Assembly (NCBI GenBank): GCA_024707145.1
Contig: JANQAI010000005.1
Span: 620,001 to 684,000 of the forward strand
Reading direction: 5' to 3'
DNA length: 64,000 nucleotides
DNA from: Magnetospirillum sp.
Lineage (GTDB): Bacteria > Pseudomonadota > Alphaproteobacteria > Rhodospirillales > Magnetospirillaceae
The position numbers and the translations under genes were made by a program. A model generated the notes under the pieces. It did not search any database and was not told the DNA's origin. It saw only the letters and a list, made by a program, of their open reading frames with translations. This document shows positions 8,501 to 18,916 of this stretch, one piece after another. Every line of letters begins with the position of its first letter. The stretch's first letter is position 1.

Positions 8501-8797
8501 CTATTCCTCGGGATGGATCTTCTTGTAGACCTTGGCCTCGAACAGGATGAAGGCCTCGATCATCGAGCGGTAGATGTGCTCGGCCAGATCGGGGTCCATG
8601 CCCTCCTCATTGGCCAGGTGGCGCACCTTCAGCACGATCTGCTCGATGCGGCCGGTGTCCACCACCGCCGCCTTGGTGGGCTTGAAGCCGGCAGCCTGCT
8701 GCACGAAGCCGGCCCGCTCGGCCAGCAGCGGCACGATCTGGCGATCCAGGCGATCGATGTTCTCGCGCACTTCGGCGAGGTCCTTGCACTGCGGCAT
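8501..8797 (-). CDS. chorismate mutase type II (AroQ class)
   Basis: An all-helical AroQ-type chorismate mutase of 98 residues, which would convert chorismate to prephenate for Phe/Tyr synthesis. The family pattern is clear: LAEVRENIDRLDRQIVPLLAERAGFVQQAAGFK, with the paired Arg and Lys active-site positions, then a third helix with a basic-to-acidic pattern. The ATG at 8797 is preferred over the GTG at 8806 because AGGGAG lies 8 nt upstream of the ATG. It starts 12 nt after the glutamate-cysteine ligase stop on the same strand, so the two are likely co-transcribed. PchB-like isochorismate lyase is an alternative that the sequence cannot exclude. Confidence 0.85.
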   Translation of the reverse strand: MPQCKDLAEVRENIDRLDRQIVPLLAERAGFVQQAAGFKPTKAAVVDTGRIEQIVLKVRHLANEEGMDPDLAEHIYRSMIEAFILFEAKVYKKIHPEE

Positions 8798-8809
8798 TCT
8801 CGGCACTCC

Positions 8810-10177
8810 CTAGTATGCGTATTCCTTGAACAACGGATCGACGCTGTTCTGCCAGCGGCCGTGATAGGCGTCCAGCATCTCCTCGGCGGGGGTGCGGCCG
8901 GTTTCGGCGATGGCCAGCAGGGTGTCGAGGAAAACCGATTCGTCGCGGCCGGAATCGTTCAGGCGCCTGCGGTTCTTCAGGCCCTGCACCGACAGGGTCA
9001 GGACCTCCAGCGCCAGGTCGCGCACCGAGCGGCCGCGTACCTGGGCCTTGAGGCCGAGGCGTGGCACCTCGTCGCGCAGTCGCTCGCGCTCCTCGATGGT
9101 CCAGCCCTTGGTCAGCTCCCAGGCGGCGTCCAGCGCGCCCTGGTCGTACAGCAGGCCGACCCAGAAGGCGGGCAGGGCGCACAGCCGGCGCCACGGGCCG
9201 CCGTCGGCGCCGCGCATTTCCAGGTATTTCTTCAGCCGCACCTCGGGGAAGGCGGTGGTCAAATGGTCGCTCCAGTCGCCCATGGTCGGTCGCTCGCCCG
9301 GCAGGGCCGGCAGGCGGCCGGCCATGAAATCGCGGAATGATTGGCCCGAGGCGTCGATGTACTTGCCGTCGCGGTAGACGAAATACATGGGAACGTCGAG
9401 CATGTAATCCACGTAGCGCTCGAAGCCCATGCCGTCCTCGAACACGAAAGGCAGCATGCCGCAACGGTCGGGATCGGTGTCGGTCCACACGTCCGAGCGG
9501 GTGGACAGCAGGCCCGACGGCTTGCCCTCGACGAAGGGCGAGCAGGCGAACAGGGCGGTGGCGAGCGGCTGCAGCGCCAGCGACACCCGGAACTTCTGGA
9601 CCATGTCCGCTTCCGAGGCGAAGTCCAGGTTCACCTGCACGGTGCAGGTGCGCAGCATCATGTCCAAGCCCTTGGAGCCGCGCTTGGGCATGTAGTCGCG
9701 CATGATCCTGTAGCGGCCCTTGGGCATCCACGGCGTTTCCGCCCGCGTCCATTTGGGCTGGAAGCCCATGCCCAGGAAACCGATGCCCAGGCGCGCCGCC
9801 ACCGTCTTGACCTGCTTCAGGTGTTCGTAGGTCTCGCGGCAGGTCTGGTGGATGGAGTCCAGCGGCGCCCCCGACAGCTCCAGCTGGCCGCCGGGCTCCA
9901 GCGTCACCGAGGCGCCGGTTTCGTCCACCAGGGCGATCAGGTTGTCGCCCTCGAAGACGGGCTGCCAGCCGAACTTGCGCAGGCCTTCCAGCACGGCGTG
10001 GATGCCGCGCTCGCCTTCATAGGGGAGCGGCCGCAGGTCGTCCTGGGTGTAGGCGAACTTCTCGTGCTCGGTGCCGATGCGCCAGTCGGAAGCCGGCTTG
10101 CACCCGGATTCCAGGTATCGGACGAGCTGCTGCTTGGAGGTGATGGGTTCGCCACTGGGCTTGGCGGGTGCGGACAT
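8810..10177 (-). CDS. gshA: glutamate-cysteine ligase (plant/alphaproteobacterial type)
   Basis: This 455-residue enzyme makes gamma-glutamylcysteine, the first step of glutathione synthesis, in the cytoplasm. It matches the plant-like class of alphaproteobacteria: IGTEHEKF at the N-terminus, [27 protein letters not shown], and the [30 protein letters not shown] block that forms the substrate site. Length is normal and the frame is intact. Start ATG 10177; about 140 bp of spacer with a strong hairpin separates it from ctrA upstream on the same strand. The chorismate mutase gene follows closely. Confidence 0.93.
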   Translation of the reverse strand: MSAPAKPSGEPITSKQQLVRYLESGCKPASDWRIGTEHEKFAYTQDDLRPLPYEGERGIHAVLEGLRKFGWQPVFEGDNLIALVDETGASVTLEPGGQLELSGAPLDSIHQTCRETYEHLKQVKTVAARLGIGFLGMGFQPKWTRAETPWMPKGRYRIMRDYMPKRGSKGLDMMLRTCTVQVNLDFASEADMVQKFRVSLALQPLATALFACSPFVEGKPSGLLSTRSDVWTDTDPDRCGMLPFVFEDGMGFERYVDYMLDVPMYFVYRDGKYIDASGQSFRDFMAGRLPALPGERPTMGDWSDHLTTAFPEVRLKKYLEMRGADGGPWRRLCALPAFWVGLLYDQGALDAAWELTKGWTIEERERLRDEVPRLGLKAQVRGRSVRDLALEVLTLSVQGLKNRRRLNDSGRDESVFLDTLLAIAETGRTPAEEMLDAYHGRWQNSVDPLFKEYAY

Positions 10178-10274
10178 GTCAAGACCCTGGCTGCATGGGG
10201 TTTTTCGAGAACGTATGCCAGGGTAACAAAGGCCGAAGCCGGGGACAGCGTCAAGCCTCGTTTTGGGGAAGGTT

Positions 10275-10308
10275 GCGGCGCGGCGGAGGGGTTTCCCCGC
10301 CGCGCCGC
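10275..10308 (-). terminator. probable ctrA terminator hairpin
   Basis: GCGGCGCGGCGG (10275-10286) pairs with CCGCCGCGCCGC (10297-10308), and the stem extends inwards through GGGG/CCCC. It lies immediately downstream of the minus-strand ctrA stop and upstream of the glutamate-cysteine ligase gene, so it probably separates their transcripts. There is no strong T-run. Confidence 0.6.
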
Positions 10309-10315
10309 CCTTCCG

Positions 10316-11044
10316 TCAGGCGCCGGCGTGGTGCTCGGCGCCCCCCGCGCCGGGCCGCGCCGAGGCGGTTTCCGGGTCGCGCAGCACGTAGCCGCGGCCC
10401 CATACGGTCTCGATGTAGCTGTCGCCGCCGGTGGCGGTGGACAGCTTCTTGCGCAGCTTGCAGATGAAGACGTCGATGATCTTCAGCTCGGGCTCGTCGA
10501 TGCCGCCGTAGAGGTGGTTGAGGAATTGCTCCTTGGTCAGGGTCTGGCCCTTGCGCAAGCTGAGCAGCTCCAGGATGCCGTATTCCTTGCCGGTCAGGTG
10601 CAGGGGCTCGCCCGCCGCCTCGACCGTGCGGGTATCCAGGTTCACCGACAGCTTGCCGGTGTTGATGATGGATTGGGCGTGGCCCTTGGAGCGCCGCACG
10701 ATGGCCTGGATGCGCGCCACCAGTTCGCCGCGGTCGAAGGGCTTGGTCAGATAGTCGTCGGCCCCGAAGCCCAGCCCCTTGATCTTCTTGTCGGGCTCGG
10801 TCAGGCCCGACAGGATCAGTACGGGAGTTTCCACCCGTGCGGCGCGCAGGCGGCGCAGGACCTCGTAGCCGTCCATGTCGGGCAGCATCAGGTCCAGCAG
10901 GATGATGTCGTAATCGTACAGCTTGCCGATTTCGAGACCGTCCTCGCCCAGCGCCGTCGTGTCGACGACCATACCTTCGGCCTTGAGCATCGTCTCGATG
11001 ACCTGGGCCATCATACGGTCGTCTTCGACTACCAGCACTCGCAT
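10316..11044 (-). CDS. ctrA: cell-cycle/motility response regulator CtrA
   Basis: CtrA is the master OmpR-type regulator of alphaproteobacterial cell cycle and, in magnetospirilla, of flagellar genes. The receiver has the acidic pair Glu7-Asp8-Asp9, phospho-acceptor Asp51 in LLDLMLPD, and the KPF lysine. The CtrA-specific stretch [11 protein letters not shown] and the winged-helix recognition region ([37 protein letters not shown]) are nearly as in Caulobacter. The ATG at 11044 fits the conserved MRVL start. It is 242 residues long with a variable Ala/Gly-rich tail. It is divergent from fliI across 164 bp. Confidence 0.96.
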   Translation of the reverse strand: MRVLVVEDDRMMAQVIETMLKAEGMVVDTTALGEDGLEIGKLYDYDIILLDLMLPDMDGYEVLRRLRAARVETPVLILSGLTEPDKKIKGLGFGADDYLTKPFDRGELVARIQAIVRRSKGHAQSIINTGKLSVNLDTRTVEAAGEPLHLTGKEYGILELLSLRKGQTLTKEQFLNHLYGGIDEPELKIIDVFICKLRKKLSTATGGDSYIETVWGRGYVLRDPETASARPGAGGAEHHAGA

Positions 11045-11208
11045 GGGATATCCCCGTTTTGTCCGCGTATTGAGGATGTGGTAACCATAAGGGGGTATCG
11101 TGGCGACTTCAAGGCGCGCGGCATGTAAGCCCCTCACGAATAAGGATGATTTATTATCCGAAGGTCGGCGAAGGCTAATCCGGTCGGCTTGAATCTGGAG
11201 TATTCCGG
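11045..11208. promoter_or_regulatory. shared ctrA/fliI divergent promoter region
   Basis: This 164-bp stretch must hold the promoters of ctrA (minus) and fliI (plus). It is AT-richer than the genes. A near-palindrome GGATGATTTATTATCC lies around 11144-11159. I looked for the CtrA box TTAA-N7-TTAA and found no good match; GGTAACCAT near 11080 is only a weak half-site-like sequence. Autoregulation is therefore unproven from sequence. Confidence 0.4.
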
Positions 11209-12563
11209 TTGAAATTCCTGGTTCGCAACCTCGTCAACGACCTCGAGCGCCTGAGCGACATCCAGGTCTATGGCCGCGTCGCCGCCGTCCAGGGCATGCT
11301 GATCGAGGCCGGTGGCGTGCAGCGCCAGATTTCCGTGGGCGACCGCTGCCACGTGGTGGCGCGCGACGGCCGCCGGGTGCCGTGCGAGGCGGTGGGCTTC
11401 CGCAACGGCCGCGCCCTGCTGATGCCCTTCGTCGACGTCAACGGCGTGGGCCTGGGCTGCCGCACCGAGGTGCAGGACACCGAGCCAGTGGTCTATCCCG
11501 ACCGCCATTGGCTGGGCCGTGTCATCAACGCCTTCGGCCAGCCGGTGGACGGGCTGGGCTCGCTGTCCATGGGCGACGCCGCCTATCCCATCCGCAACCG
11601 GCCGCCCTCGGCGGCGTCGCGGAGCCGCGTCGCCGGCAAGGTGGACCTGGGCGTGCGCTCGGTGAACGGCTTCCTCACCATGTGCCGGGGCCAGCGCATG
11701 GGCATCTTCGCCGGCTCGGGCGTCGGTAAATCGTCCATCCTGTCCATGATGGCCAAGAACACCAGTTGCGACGTCTCCATCATCGGCCTGATCGGCGAGC
11801 GCGGCCGCGAGGCGCGCGAGTTCATCGAGGACGATTTGGGCGAGGAGGGCATGAAGCGGTCGGTGGTGATCTGCTCCACCTCGGACGAAAGCCCGCTCAT
11901 GCGCCGTCAGGCCGCCTACCTGACCCTGTCGGTGGCGGAATATTTCCGCGACCAGGGGCTGGACGTGCTGTGCATGATGGATTCGGTCACCCGCTTCGCC
12001 ATGGCCCAGCGCGAGATTTCCCTGTCCGCCGGCGAGCCGCCGGCGTCCAAGGGCTACACCCCCACCGTGTTCGCCGAGCCTGCCGCGCCTGCTGGAACGC
12101 GCCGGGCCGGGCACCGGCAAGGGCTCCATCACCGGCCTGTTCACCGTGCTGGTGGACGGCGACGACCACAACGAGCCCATCTCCGACGCGGTGCGCGGCA
12201 TCCTGGACGGCCACATCGTGCTCGACCGCGCCATCGCCGACCGTGGCCGCTATCCGGCGGTCAACATCCTGCGCTCGGTGTCGCGAACCATGCCCGGCTG
12301 CAACAACGAGCAGGAGAATGCCCTGGTGCGTCGCGCCCGCCGGCTGCTGGCCACCTACGAGGACATGGCCGAGCCTGATCCGCCTGGGCGCCTATCGCCG
12401 CGGTACCGACGCGGCGGTGGACGAGGCCATCCACTACTACCCGCTGATCGAGGAATTCCTCACCCAGGGCAAGAAGGACGCCACCTCCCTGCGCGACTGC
12501 TACCACGGCCTGGCGCAAATCCTGGGCATGCCGTTCGACGGCGACGGCATGGGTGGACGGTGA
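11209..12563 (+). CDS. fliI: flagellar export ATPase FliI, two frameshifts in this sequence
   Basis: Repaired, this is a 450-residue F1-like ATPase that energises flagellar type III export with FliH and FliJ. It has Walker A in [10 protein letters not shown] (about residues 165-175), [20 protein letters not shown], Walker B in [19 protein letters not shown], and the family end [12 protein letters not shown]. The start is TTG 11209 ([12 protein letters not shown]). Extra C bases in GAGCCTG at 12076-12082 and 12371-12377 shift the frame; correction gives [12 protein letters not shown] and MAELIRLGAY. It is divergent from ctrA, and fliJ follows after an unusually long, structured 201-bp gap. Confidence 0.93.
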
Positions 12564-12764
12564 TGGCCGTTTCCATCGGCCACTCCTGGAGCGAGGCGAA
12601 GCCGAGGGACTGGGCCCCGCCGGCTCCGCCGGCATTTGTTAAATGTGTGCTCAGCACACGGGGCCCGCGAGCCTATGCGGAGTCGTTAGACGTGTGCTCT
12701 GCACACAGCGTGAGCCCAGCGGGCCGGATGGCCCGCGTCCGGCGCCTGAGGGGCGTCCTGTAAA
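12564..12764 (+). other. structured intergenic region between fliI and fliJ
   Basis: Normally fliI and fliJ abut, but here 201 bp separate them and most of it can base-pair. Hairpins: TGGCCG/CGGCCA (12564-12582); a four-way junction at 12612-12666; GTGTGC/GCACAC (12692-12706); and GCGGGCC/GGCCCGC (12719-12736). The four-way junction has a 7-bp closing stem (12612-12618 with 12660-12666) and three hairpins (12619-12633, 12634-12644, 12645-12659) with no unpaired junction base. Possible roles are an mRNA-processing or stability element, or a REP-type insertion. I see no coding ORF. Confidence 0.65.
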
Positions 12765-13224
12765 ATGGCCAAGCCGGCCAAGGGGCTGAAGACCCTGATC
12801 CGCCTGTCCAAGTTCAACGTGGACGAGAAGCGGCGCACCCTGACCGCGCTGCAGGCGCGCGAGGACCAGATCCTGGCCGACATCCGTCAGGCCGAGCAGC
12901 AATTGCTGTACGAACAGCAGGTCGCCGCCGCCGACGCCACCGGGGCCGGCCTGGGCTATGCCGCCTTCCACAAGGCATGGATGGCCCGCCAGCATGCCAT
13001 GCACCAGGCGCTGGCGTTGGTGCGCGAGCAGATCGAGCAGGCCCGCGACGAACTGGCCGAGGCTTTCCGCGAGCAGAAGACCTATGAGGTCACCCAGGCC
13101 AACCGCGAGAAGCGCGAGCGCGAGGAGCCTGGACCGCAAGGAGCAGATCTTCCTCGACGAGGTCGGCCTGACCATGCACCGGCGCCGCGGCAAGGACGAC
13201 GAAGCCGAGGGCGGTGCCGGGTGA
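12765..13224 (+). CDS. fliJ: flagellar export chaperone FliJ, frameshifted in this sequence
   Basis: Repaired, this is a 152-residue, almost wholly helical, charged protein with the composition and position of FliJ, the coiled-coil stalk of the flagellar export ATPase. Long heptad-rich helices run from about residue 15 to 130 (LIRLSKFNVDEKRR, EDQILADIRQAEQQ, REQIEQARDELAEAF). GAGGGG lies upstream of the ATG at 12765. One extra C in GAGCCTG at 13125-13131 breaks the frame; correction gives REELDRKEQIFLDEVGL. FliJ proteins are poorly conserved, so the call rests mainly on the fliI neighbour and the coiled-coil pattern. Confidence 0.8.
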
Positions 13225-13258
13225 CGTTGCAGGGTTGCCCGTGCTATATCCCCGCGCC

Positions 13259-14219
13259 ATGACCGAGACGCCGCTTCCCGCCACCATTCCCACCGGCCTG
13301 ACCGGCTACCTCGCCGCCGAGGGTTTCGAGGAGGACCTGCGCGCCGAGCCTGGGGGCTCGGGAGGGATGCCGCATCATGCAGGAGCACGGCCGGCTGATT
13401 CTGGCCGAGGGGCCGGCGCAGCCGGCGGCCTGGGCGCAGAACGTCTGGCACGACGTGGTGCGCATTCCCATCGCCTCCATCGGCGAGGGCGCCCGCAGCC
13501 TGCGCGCCATCCAGCGCAACTGGTGGCCCTACGCCCCCGGCCTGCACCGCCGCACCGCGCTGATGGTGGAAAAGCTGCCCAAGGTGTCGGCCAGGCCGAT
13601 GGTGTTCGGCAGCCCGGCGCCGACCGCGCCGTTGGGCTCGTTCACCCTGACCGACGAGCGCACTCTGCTGGCGGCGGCCCGTTGCGACAGCCCCTTCCCC
13701 AACGGCGAGTGCCATTTCGTCGAGGACAAGGCGACGCCGCCCAACCGCGCCTACCTCAAACTGTGGGACGCCTTCACCCGGCTGGGCGTCGGGCCGCGCC
13801 CGGGCGAGCTGTGCCTGGACCTGGGCGCCTGTCCCGGCGGCTGGAGCTGGGTGATCGCCTCGCTGGGCGCCCAGGTGATCAGCGTCGACAAGGCGCCGCT
13901 GGATCCCCGCATCGCCGCCATGCCCAACATCAGCGTGCGCCAGGAAAGCGCCTTCGGGCTCGACCCCCGCGCGGTGGGGCCGGTGGACTGGCTGTTCTCG
14001 GACATCATCTGCTATCCCGAGCGCCTGCTGGGGCTGGTGGAACGCTGGCGCGCCACCGGGCTGGTGCGCAATTTCCTGTGCACCATCAAGTTCCAGGGCG
14101 AGACCGATTTCGCCACCGCGCGGGCCTTCGCCGCCATTCCGGACTCGCGCCTGTTCCATCTGTTCCACAACAAGCACGAACTGACCTGGGTGCTGCTGGA
14201 CTCGTTGCGCACAGCCTGA
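13259..14219 (+). CDS. RlmM/FtsJ-like SAM-dependent methyltransferase, frameshifted in this sequence
   Basis: Repaired, this is a 319-residue protein whose C-terminal half is a Rossmann methyltransferase of the RlmM/FtsJ 2'-O-methyl type. The SAM loop is DLGACPGGWSWV, and the K-D-K-E set is visible: Lys in AYLKLWD, Asp in FSDIIC, Lys in CTIKFQG and Glu in KHELTW. In E. coli RlmM methylates C2498 of 23S rRNA; the same target is only inferred. The start is ATG 13259, 35 bp after fliJ. One extra C in GAGCCTG at 13346-13352 breaks the frame near the N-terminus; correction gives LRAELGAREGCRIM. Confidence 0.82.
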
Positions 14220-14325
14220 GTCCGCGGCCCTCCTCCGTTCGGAGGTCATAGGCCGCTGTTGCCTAAGCGGGGGCGAACGGGTAAACCATAGGAATTATCG
14301 ACTAGCCCTTGGGGGCATTGAGGTC

Positions 14326-15429
14326 ATGGCCGTTACGCATCTTCCTCCGCCGGTGGACATCGACAGCGACGCCAAGAAAGCCATCATCGACGGCCTGAAG
14401 AAGGTGCTGGCCCGGTTCCAGGAAAAGGGGCTGGTGGACGGCTCGCTGAGCTACCAGGACCTGATCTCGCACGCCGACGTCCTGGAAAAGTTCATCGCCC
14501 TGTTCGTGTCCAACCGCGAGGCCTGCGACGATATCGTCAAGGCCAAGACCGGCCAGCCGGTGCGCGACGGCGACCAGATGCTGGTCTGCAATGTCTCGTT
14601 GAACCAGATCCAGCAATTGCTGGTGCGCACCTGCGCCAAGAAGGTGTTCGAGGCGGACAAGACCCCGCACACGGTCACCGAGACGGTCACCCGCAAGGCG
14701 CTGTTCGGTCTGATCAAGAAGACCGAGCAGGTGGAGGTCACCCGCGTGGGCGGCGACCCCGTCGAGGAGCGCAAGCTGCGTGAGCTGGCCAACTACCTGG
14801 CCTTCGGCTGGCAGCTGCCGCTGCTGGCCGCCTATCGCGAGCATCTCTCCTATCAGCAGATCATCGAGATCGGCGAGGACGTCATCGCGCTGCGCACGCC
14901 CGAGGACATCGCCACCGTGGGCCGCTTCGAGCCGGCCATGCTGAAGAAGGTCAAGGCGGCGGCCGGCCCCGACTTCGCCGACATCCTGGTGCACCGTCCC
15001 CAGGCCATTGCCGGCGTCGCGGTATGGAACCGCGACATGTACGAGTTCTACCGCAAGATGCTGGGCGACGCCGCCTGGGCCTTCTTCGCCCGCGAGAAGG
15101 AGTTCTTCAACGTGGTGGCGGCCCTGGACAAGCCGGTGGCCCGGGTCTACGGCGAGGTTCTGGCCTACATCGCCTCGGAGAACCTGCTGGAGATCCAGCG
15201 CCTCAACATCGACAAGAGCGAGGTGCTGATCACCTCGCTGCGGGGCGCCTTCGGCAACAAGCTGGGTCAGGTGCTCGGCCACCCCAACTTCGCCAAGGAC
15301 ATCCTGCGCAAGGTGGTCGACAACATGCTGCACATGAACCAGGAGAAGGAAAAGCTGCAGGCCTCCTTCGCGCTGACCTGCAAGGCCATGGTGCCCACCG
15401 TCACCGAGTGGCTGGCGAAGCAGCGCTAG
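14326..15429 (+). CDS. uncharacterised helical protein (367 residues)
   Basis: I do not recognise this protein. It is 367 residues, predicted mainly helical and cytoplasmic, with no signal peptide, transmembrane segment or repeat. Charged and aromatic stretches (FQEKGLVDGSLSYQDLISH, RKMLGDAAWAFFAREKEFF, KDILRKVVDNMLHMNQEKEKLQ) suggest a folded scaffold or regulatory protein. Codon use and intact frame indicate a real, expressed gene. The start is ATG 14326 (AVTHLPPPVDIDSDAKK). It stands alone after the flagellar/RlmM block and before the signalling block, so context gives no firm clue. Confidence 0.75.
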   Translation: MAVTHLPPPVDIDSDAKKAIIDGLKKVLARFQEKGLVDGSLSYQDLISHADVLEKFIALFVSNREACDDIVKAKTGQPVRDGDQMLVCNVSLNQIQQLLVRTCAKKVFEADKTPHTVTETVTRKALFGLIKKTEQVEVTRVGGDPVEERKLRELANYLAFGWQLPLLAAYREHLSYQQIIEIGEDVIALRTPEDIATVGRFEPAMLKKVKAAAGPDFADILVHRPQAIAGVAVWNRDMYEFYRKMLGDAAWAFFAREKEFFNVVAALDKPVARVYGEVLAYIASENLLEIQRLNIDKSEVLITSLRGAFGNKLGQVLGHPNFAKDILRKVVDNMLHMNQEKEKLQASFALTCKAMVPTVTEWLAKQR

Positions 15430-15511
15430 GGTCAAAATCCAATTAATCCATCGGGGGCTGCGGCGAAACTGCCGCCGGGACGCTGTCCGGGGGCTCGTGC
15501 CGGATCATGAC

Positions 15512-15784
15512 CTAGGGGTTGTACGGCTTCGCCAACTTGAGGTCGTCGGGCGTGATGATCGCCGGCCCCGCCATCATGGCGCCCGAGCCCTCCGCCCCAA
15601 TCCTGGACCTGGACTGGCGTGCCTTGATTCCCGGGACTTTGGCCACCAGCCCGACGGCTGCGACCGTGGGGTTGATGATCCGATCCGGCGGCGCACGGCC
15701 TCCACCCGAGTGCTGCAAGCATAAGTGGATGCACTGTTCACCAAGCAGCGTCCTTTCGTTTACAAGTGCGCTACAATGCTGCAT
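15512..15784 (-). CDS. possible small protein or gene remnant
   Basis: This minus-strand frame lies in the 366-bp gap between the helical protein and the REC-PAS-GGDEF-EAL gene. Its last 55 codons (INPTVAAVGLVAKVPGIKARQ...DLKLAKPYNP) have strong G/C third positions like real genes here, but the N-terminal part does not, and no good start or ribosome site is seen. It could be a short gene with a start-region frameshift or a decayed remnant. No family is recognised. The rest of the gap shows nothing clear. Confidence 0.25.
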   Translation of the reverse strand: MQHCSALVNERTLLGEQCIHLCLQHSGGGRAPPDRIINPTVAAVGLVAKVPGIKARQSRSRIGAEGSGAMMAGPAIITPDDLKLAKPYNP

Positions 15785-15795
15785 CTTCCTCTATC

Positions 15796-18700
15796 ATGAC
15801 TGTCGGCTCCACGTCCAAACGACTGCTCGTTATCGAGGACAATCCAGGCGACCAGAGGCTCATCGAGATCAAGCTCGCCGAGACTCCGGTGCCGTGGACG
15901 GCCGATCTGTGCGGCAGCCTGGCCGAGGGCCTGCGCATGCTGCCCACCGCCGATTACGAATGCATCCTGGTGGACCTGGGGCTGCCCGACGCCTCGGGCC
16001 TGCAATCCGTCGTCACCATGAAGGCCGAGGCGCCGGGCATCGCCCTGGTGGTGCTGACCGGCCTGGACGACGAGAGGGTGGCGCAGGACGCCATCCGCGC
16101 CGGTGCCCAGGATTATGTGGTCAAGTCGCTGGCCGGGCTGGAGCTGCTGCCCCGCGTCATCCGCCACGCCGTCGAGCGTCAGCAGGCGCAGGTGCAACTG
16201 GAGCTCTCGCACCACACCGCCCAGGCGCTGCTGGATGCCAGCCACGACGTGGCCATGCTGCTGGATGCCGCCGGCCGCATCATCACCGTCAACGTCCAGG
16301 CCGCCGAGCATTTCGGGCGGCGCGCCGAGGAGCTTGAGGGCGTCGAGCTGTTTTCCCTGCTGCCCCGCTCCATGGGCGCCCACCGGCGCTCCTGTTTCGA
16401 GCAGGCGCTGGACAGCGGCCGCACGGTGGAGTTCGAGGACACCGACGGCCTGCGCTGGTTCGCCAACCGCATCCTGGCGGTGGGCGAGGCGGGCGAGCGG
16501 CGCTGCGCGCTGTATTCCCGCGACATCACCGCCGAGCGGGCGGCCGCCGACAAGCTGGCCGAGGCCAAAGAAGACGCCGAGCTGGCCAACCGCTCCAAGA
16601 CCGAGTTCATGGCGCGCATGAGCCGCGACATCCGCACGCCGCTCAACGACGTCATCGGCTTCGCCGAGATGATCTCGTCCGAGATGCTGGGCGCCATCCA
16701 GCCCGCCGGCTATCGCGACTACGCGGAAAGCATCCTCAATTCGGGCTCGCAGATCCTGAAGATGCTGGACCGCATCACCGACGTGTCCATGCTGGAATCG
16801 GCGCTGCTGAAGGATCAGGCGTCCTACCGCGACCTGGTGGAGCTGTCGCCCGACCTGATCTGCGTCTGCGTCGACGGCGTCGTCGAACGCATCAACGCCG
16901 CCGGCCTGGGCATGCTGCGCGCCCCGGCGGCCTCGGCCTGCGAGGGCCGGGCCTTCGTGGACTTCGTCCATCCCGATTACGTGGCGCTGTTCGACGCCGG
17001 CCTGGAAGCCTTGTACGAGGAAGACCACCCGGTTCCGCTCAAGATCGTCACCTTCGCCGGCCGCACCCGCGACGTGGAGCTGAACGCGGTGCCGCTGCGC
17101 CGCGACGGCCGCACCGCCACGCTGTTGGTGGGCCGCGACACCACCGAAGTGACCGCCGCCATGCGGGCGGTGGCGGCGCGCGAGCACCGTATCCGTGCCA
17201 TCATGGATACGGTGCTGGACGGCATCGTCACCATCGACGAGGAGGGCGTCATCGTCTCGGCCAATCTGTCGGTGGAGCGCATCTTCGGTTATTCCCTGTC
17301 GGAACTGATCGGCGCCAAGGTGTCGCTGCTGATGCCCGAGCCCGACGCCGGCCGCCACGACACCTACATCGCCACCTACCTCAACGGCGATGGCGGCGGC
17401 CTCATCGGCATGGGCCGCGAGGTGATGGCCAAGCGCAAGGACGGTTCGGTCTTCCCGGTGCACCTGTCGGTGTCGGAACTGCGCCTGGACAAGCGGCGGC
17501 TGTTCACGGGCACCATCCGCGATCTCACCGAGAACAAGCAGCTGGCCCAGCGCGTGGCCTATCTGGCCAACCACGATTCTGCTGACCGACCTGCCCAACC
17601 GCACGCTGCTGACCGAGCGCCTGGGCCAGGCGCTCGGGCTGGCGCGCGGCAGCGGGCTGCATGTGGCGGTGGTGACCATCGATCTGGAGGGCTTCACCAC
17701 CATCAACGATTCGCTGGGCCACGACGTGGGCAACGCCCTGCTGCGCGAGACCGCCCGCCGGCTCGGCCAGGCGGTGTCCGGCAGCGGCGGCACCGCCGCC
17801 CGCCTGGCGGGAGACGAATTCGCCCTGGTGCTGCCCCAGCTCAAGGACCTGGCGGCGGTCAGCCGGGCGGTGGAGCAGGTGCGCGACGCGGTTATCAAGC
17901 CGTTCCTGACCCATGGCACCGAACTGACCCTGGCGGCCGATTTCGGCGTGTCGGTGTTCCCGCGCGACGGCGACGAGGCGCAGGAACTGCTGCGCAATGC
18001 CGAGATGGCGCTGCACCAGGTCAAGCGCCGTCCGGACGAGCACATGGGCTTCTTCGATGCCGCCATGTCCTTCGCGGTGTCCGAGCGCCTGACCCTGGAG
18101 CGTTCCATCAAGGACGCCCTGCGCGACGGCCATTTCGAGCTGTTCTACCAGCCCCAGGTGCGGCTGTCCGACTATAGGCTGGTGGGCGCCGAGGCGCTGA
18201 TCCGCTGGCGCCATCCCGAACTGGGCGTGATCGCGCCCGACAAGTTCGTGCCGGTGGCCGAGGAAACCGGCCTGATCGTGCCCATGGGGCGCTGGGTACT
18301 GGAAACCGCCTGCCGGCAGATGCGCCGTTGGGCCGATCAGGGCCTGCCCAACCTGCGCATCGGCGTCAACATCTCGGGCCGCCAGTTCCGCGACGCGGAT
18401 CTGGTGGACACCGTCGCCGCCGCCATCGCCGAGACCGGCATCGAGCCGGACCACCTGGACCTGGAGCTGACCGAAAGCATGCTGATGGCCGATGGCGAGG
18501 CGACGTTGAAGCTGCTGCGCGCGCTGGCCGAGCTGGGGGTGACGCTCTCCATCGACGATTTCGGCACCGGTTATTCGTCGCTGGCCTACCTCAAGCGTTT
18601 CCCGGTCAACACGGTGAAGATCGACCGCGCCTTCGTGCGCGACCTGGACCACGACGAGGATGGCCGCGTCATCGCCAACGCCATCATCTCGCTGGCCCAT

Positions 18701-18916
18701 TCGCTGTCCATGAAGACCATCGCCGAGGGCGTGGAGACCGAGGTGCAGGCGGCCCTGCTGGCCAAGCACGGCTGCGACGAGATCCAGGGTTACATGATCG
18801 GGCGGCCATTGCCGGTGTCCGAATTCGTCAGTTTCGCCAAGAATTATGATGCGTCTGTTCGTAATGGGGGGGCAGTCGGCGAAGGTGCCGGCAAGCCCCA
18901 GGGAGTGGGGTCATGA
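15796..18916 (+). CDS. composite REC-PAS-HisKA(degenerate)-PAS-PAS-GGDEF-EAL c-di-GMP protein, frameshifted in this sequence
   Basis: Repaired, this is a 1039-residue protein. An N-terminal receiver (Asp60 in LVDLGLPD) is followed by PAS, a HisKA helix pair with Arg277 in place of His (MSRDIRTPLN), two more PAS modules, GGDEF and EAL. The GGDEF signature reads AGDEF (671-675) without an RxxD inhibitory site; the EAL domain keeps GAEALIRW, VNISGRQF, LELTES, IDDFGTGYSSL, KIDR and EGVE, so it is probably an active phosphodiesterase. One extra T makes GATTCTG at 17575-17581; correction gives NHDLLTDLPNRTLL. ATG 15796 precedes TVGSTSKRLLVIED. The stop overlaps the DivK-like start (ATGA). Confidence 0.88.

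Noticed and set aside
11045..11208. CtrA-binding box TTAA-N7-TTAA in the ctrA-fliI region
   Set aside because: No spaced pair of TTAA half-sites is present; GGTAACCAT is too weak alone.
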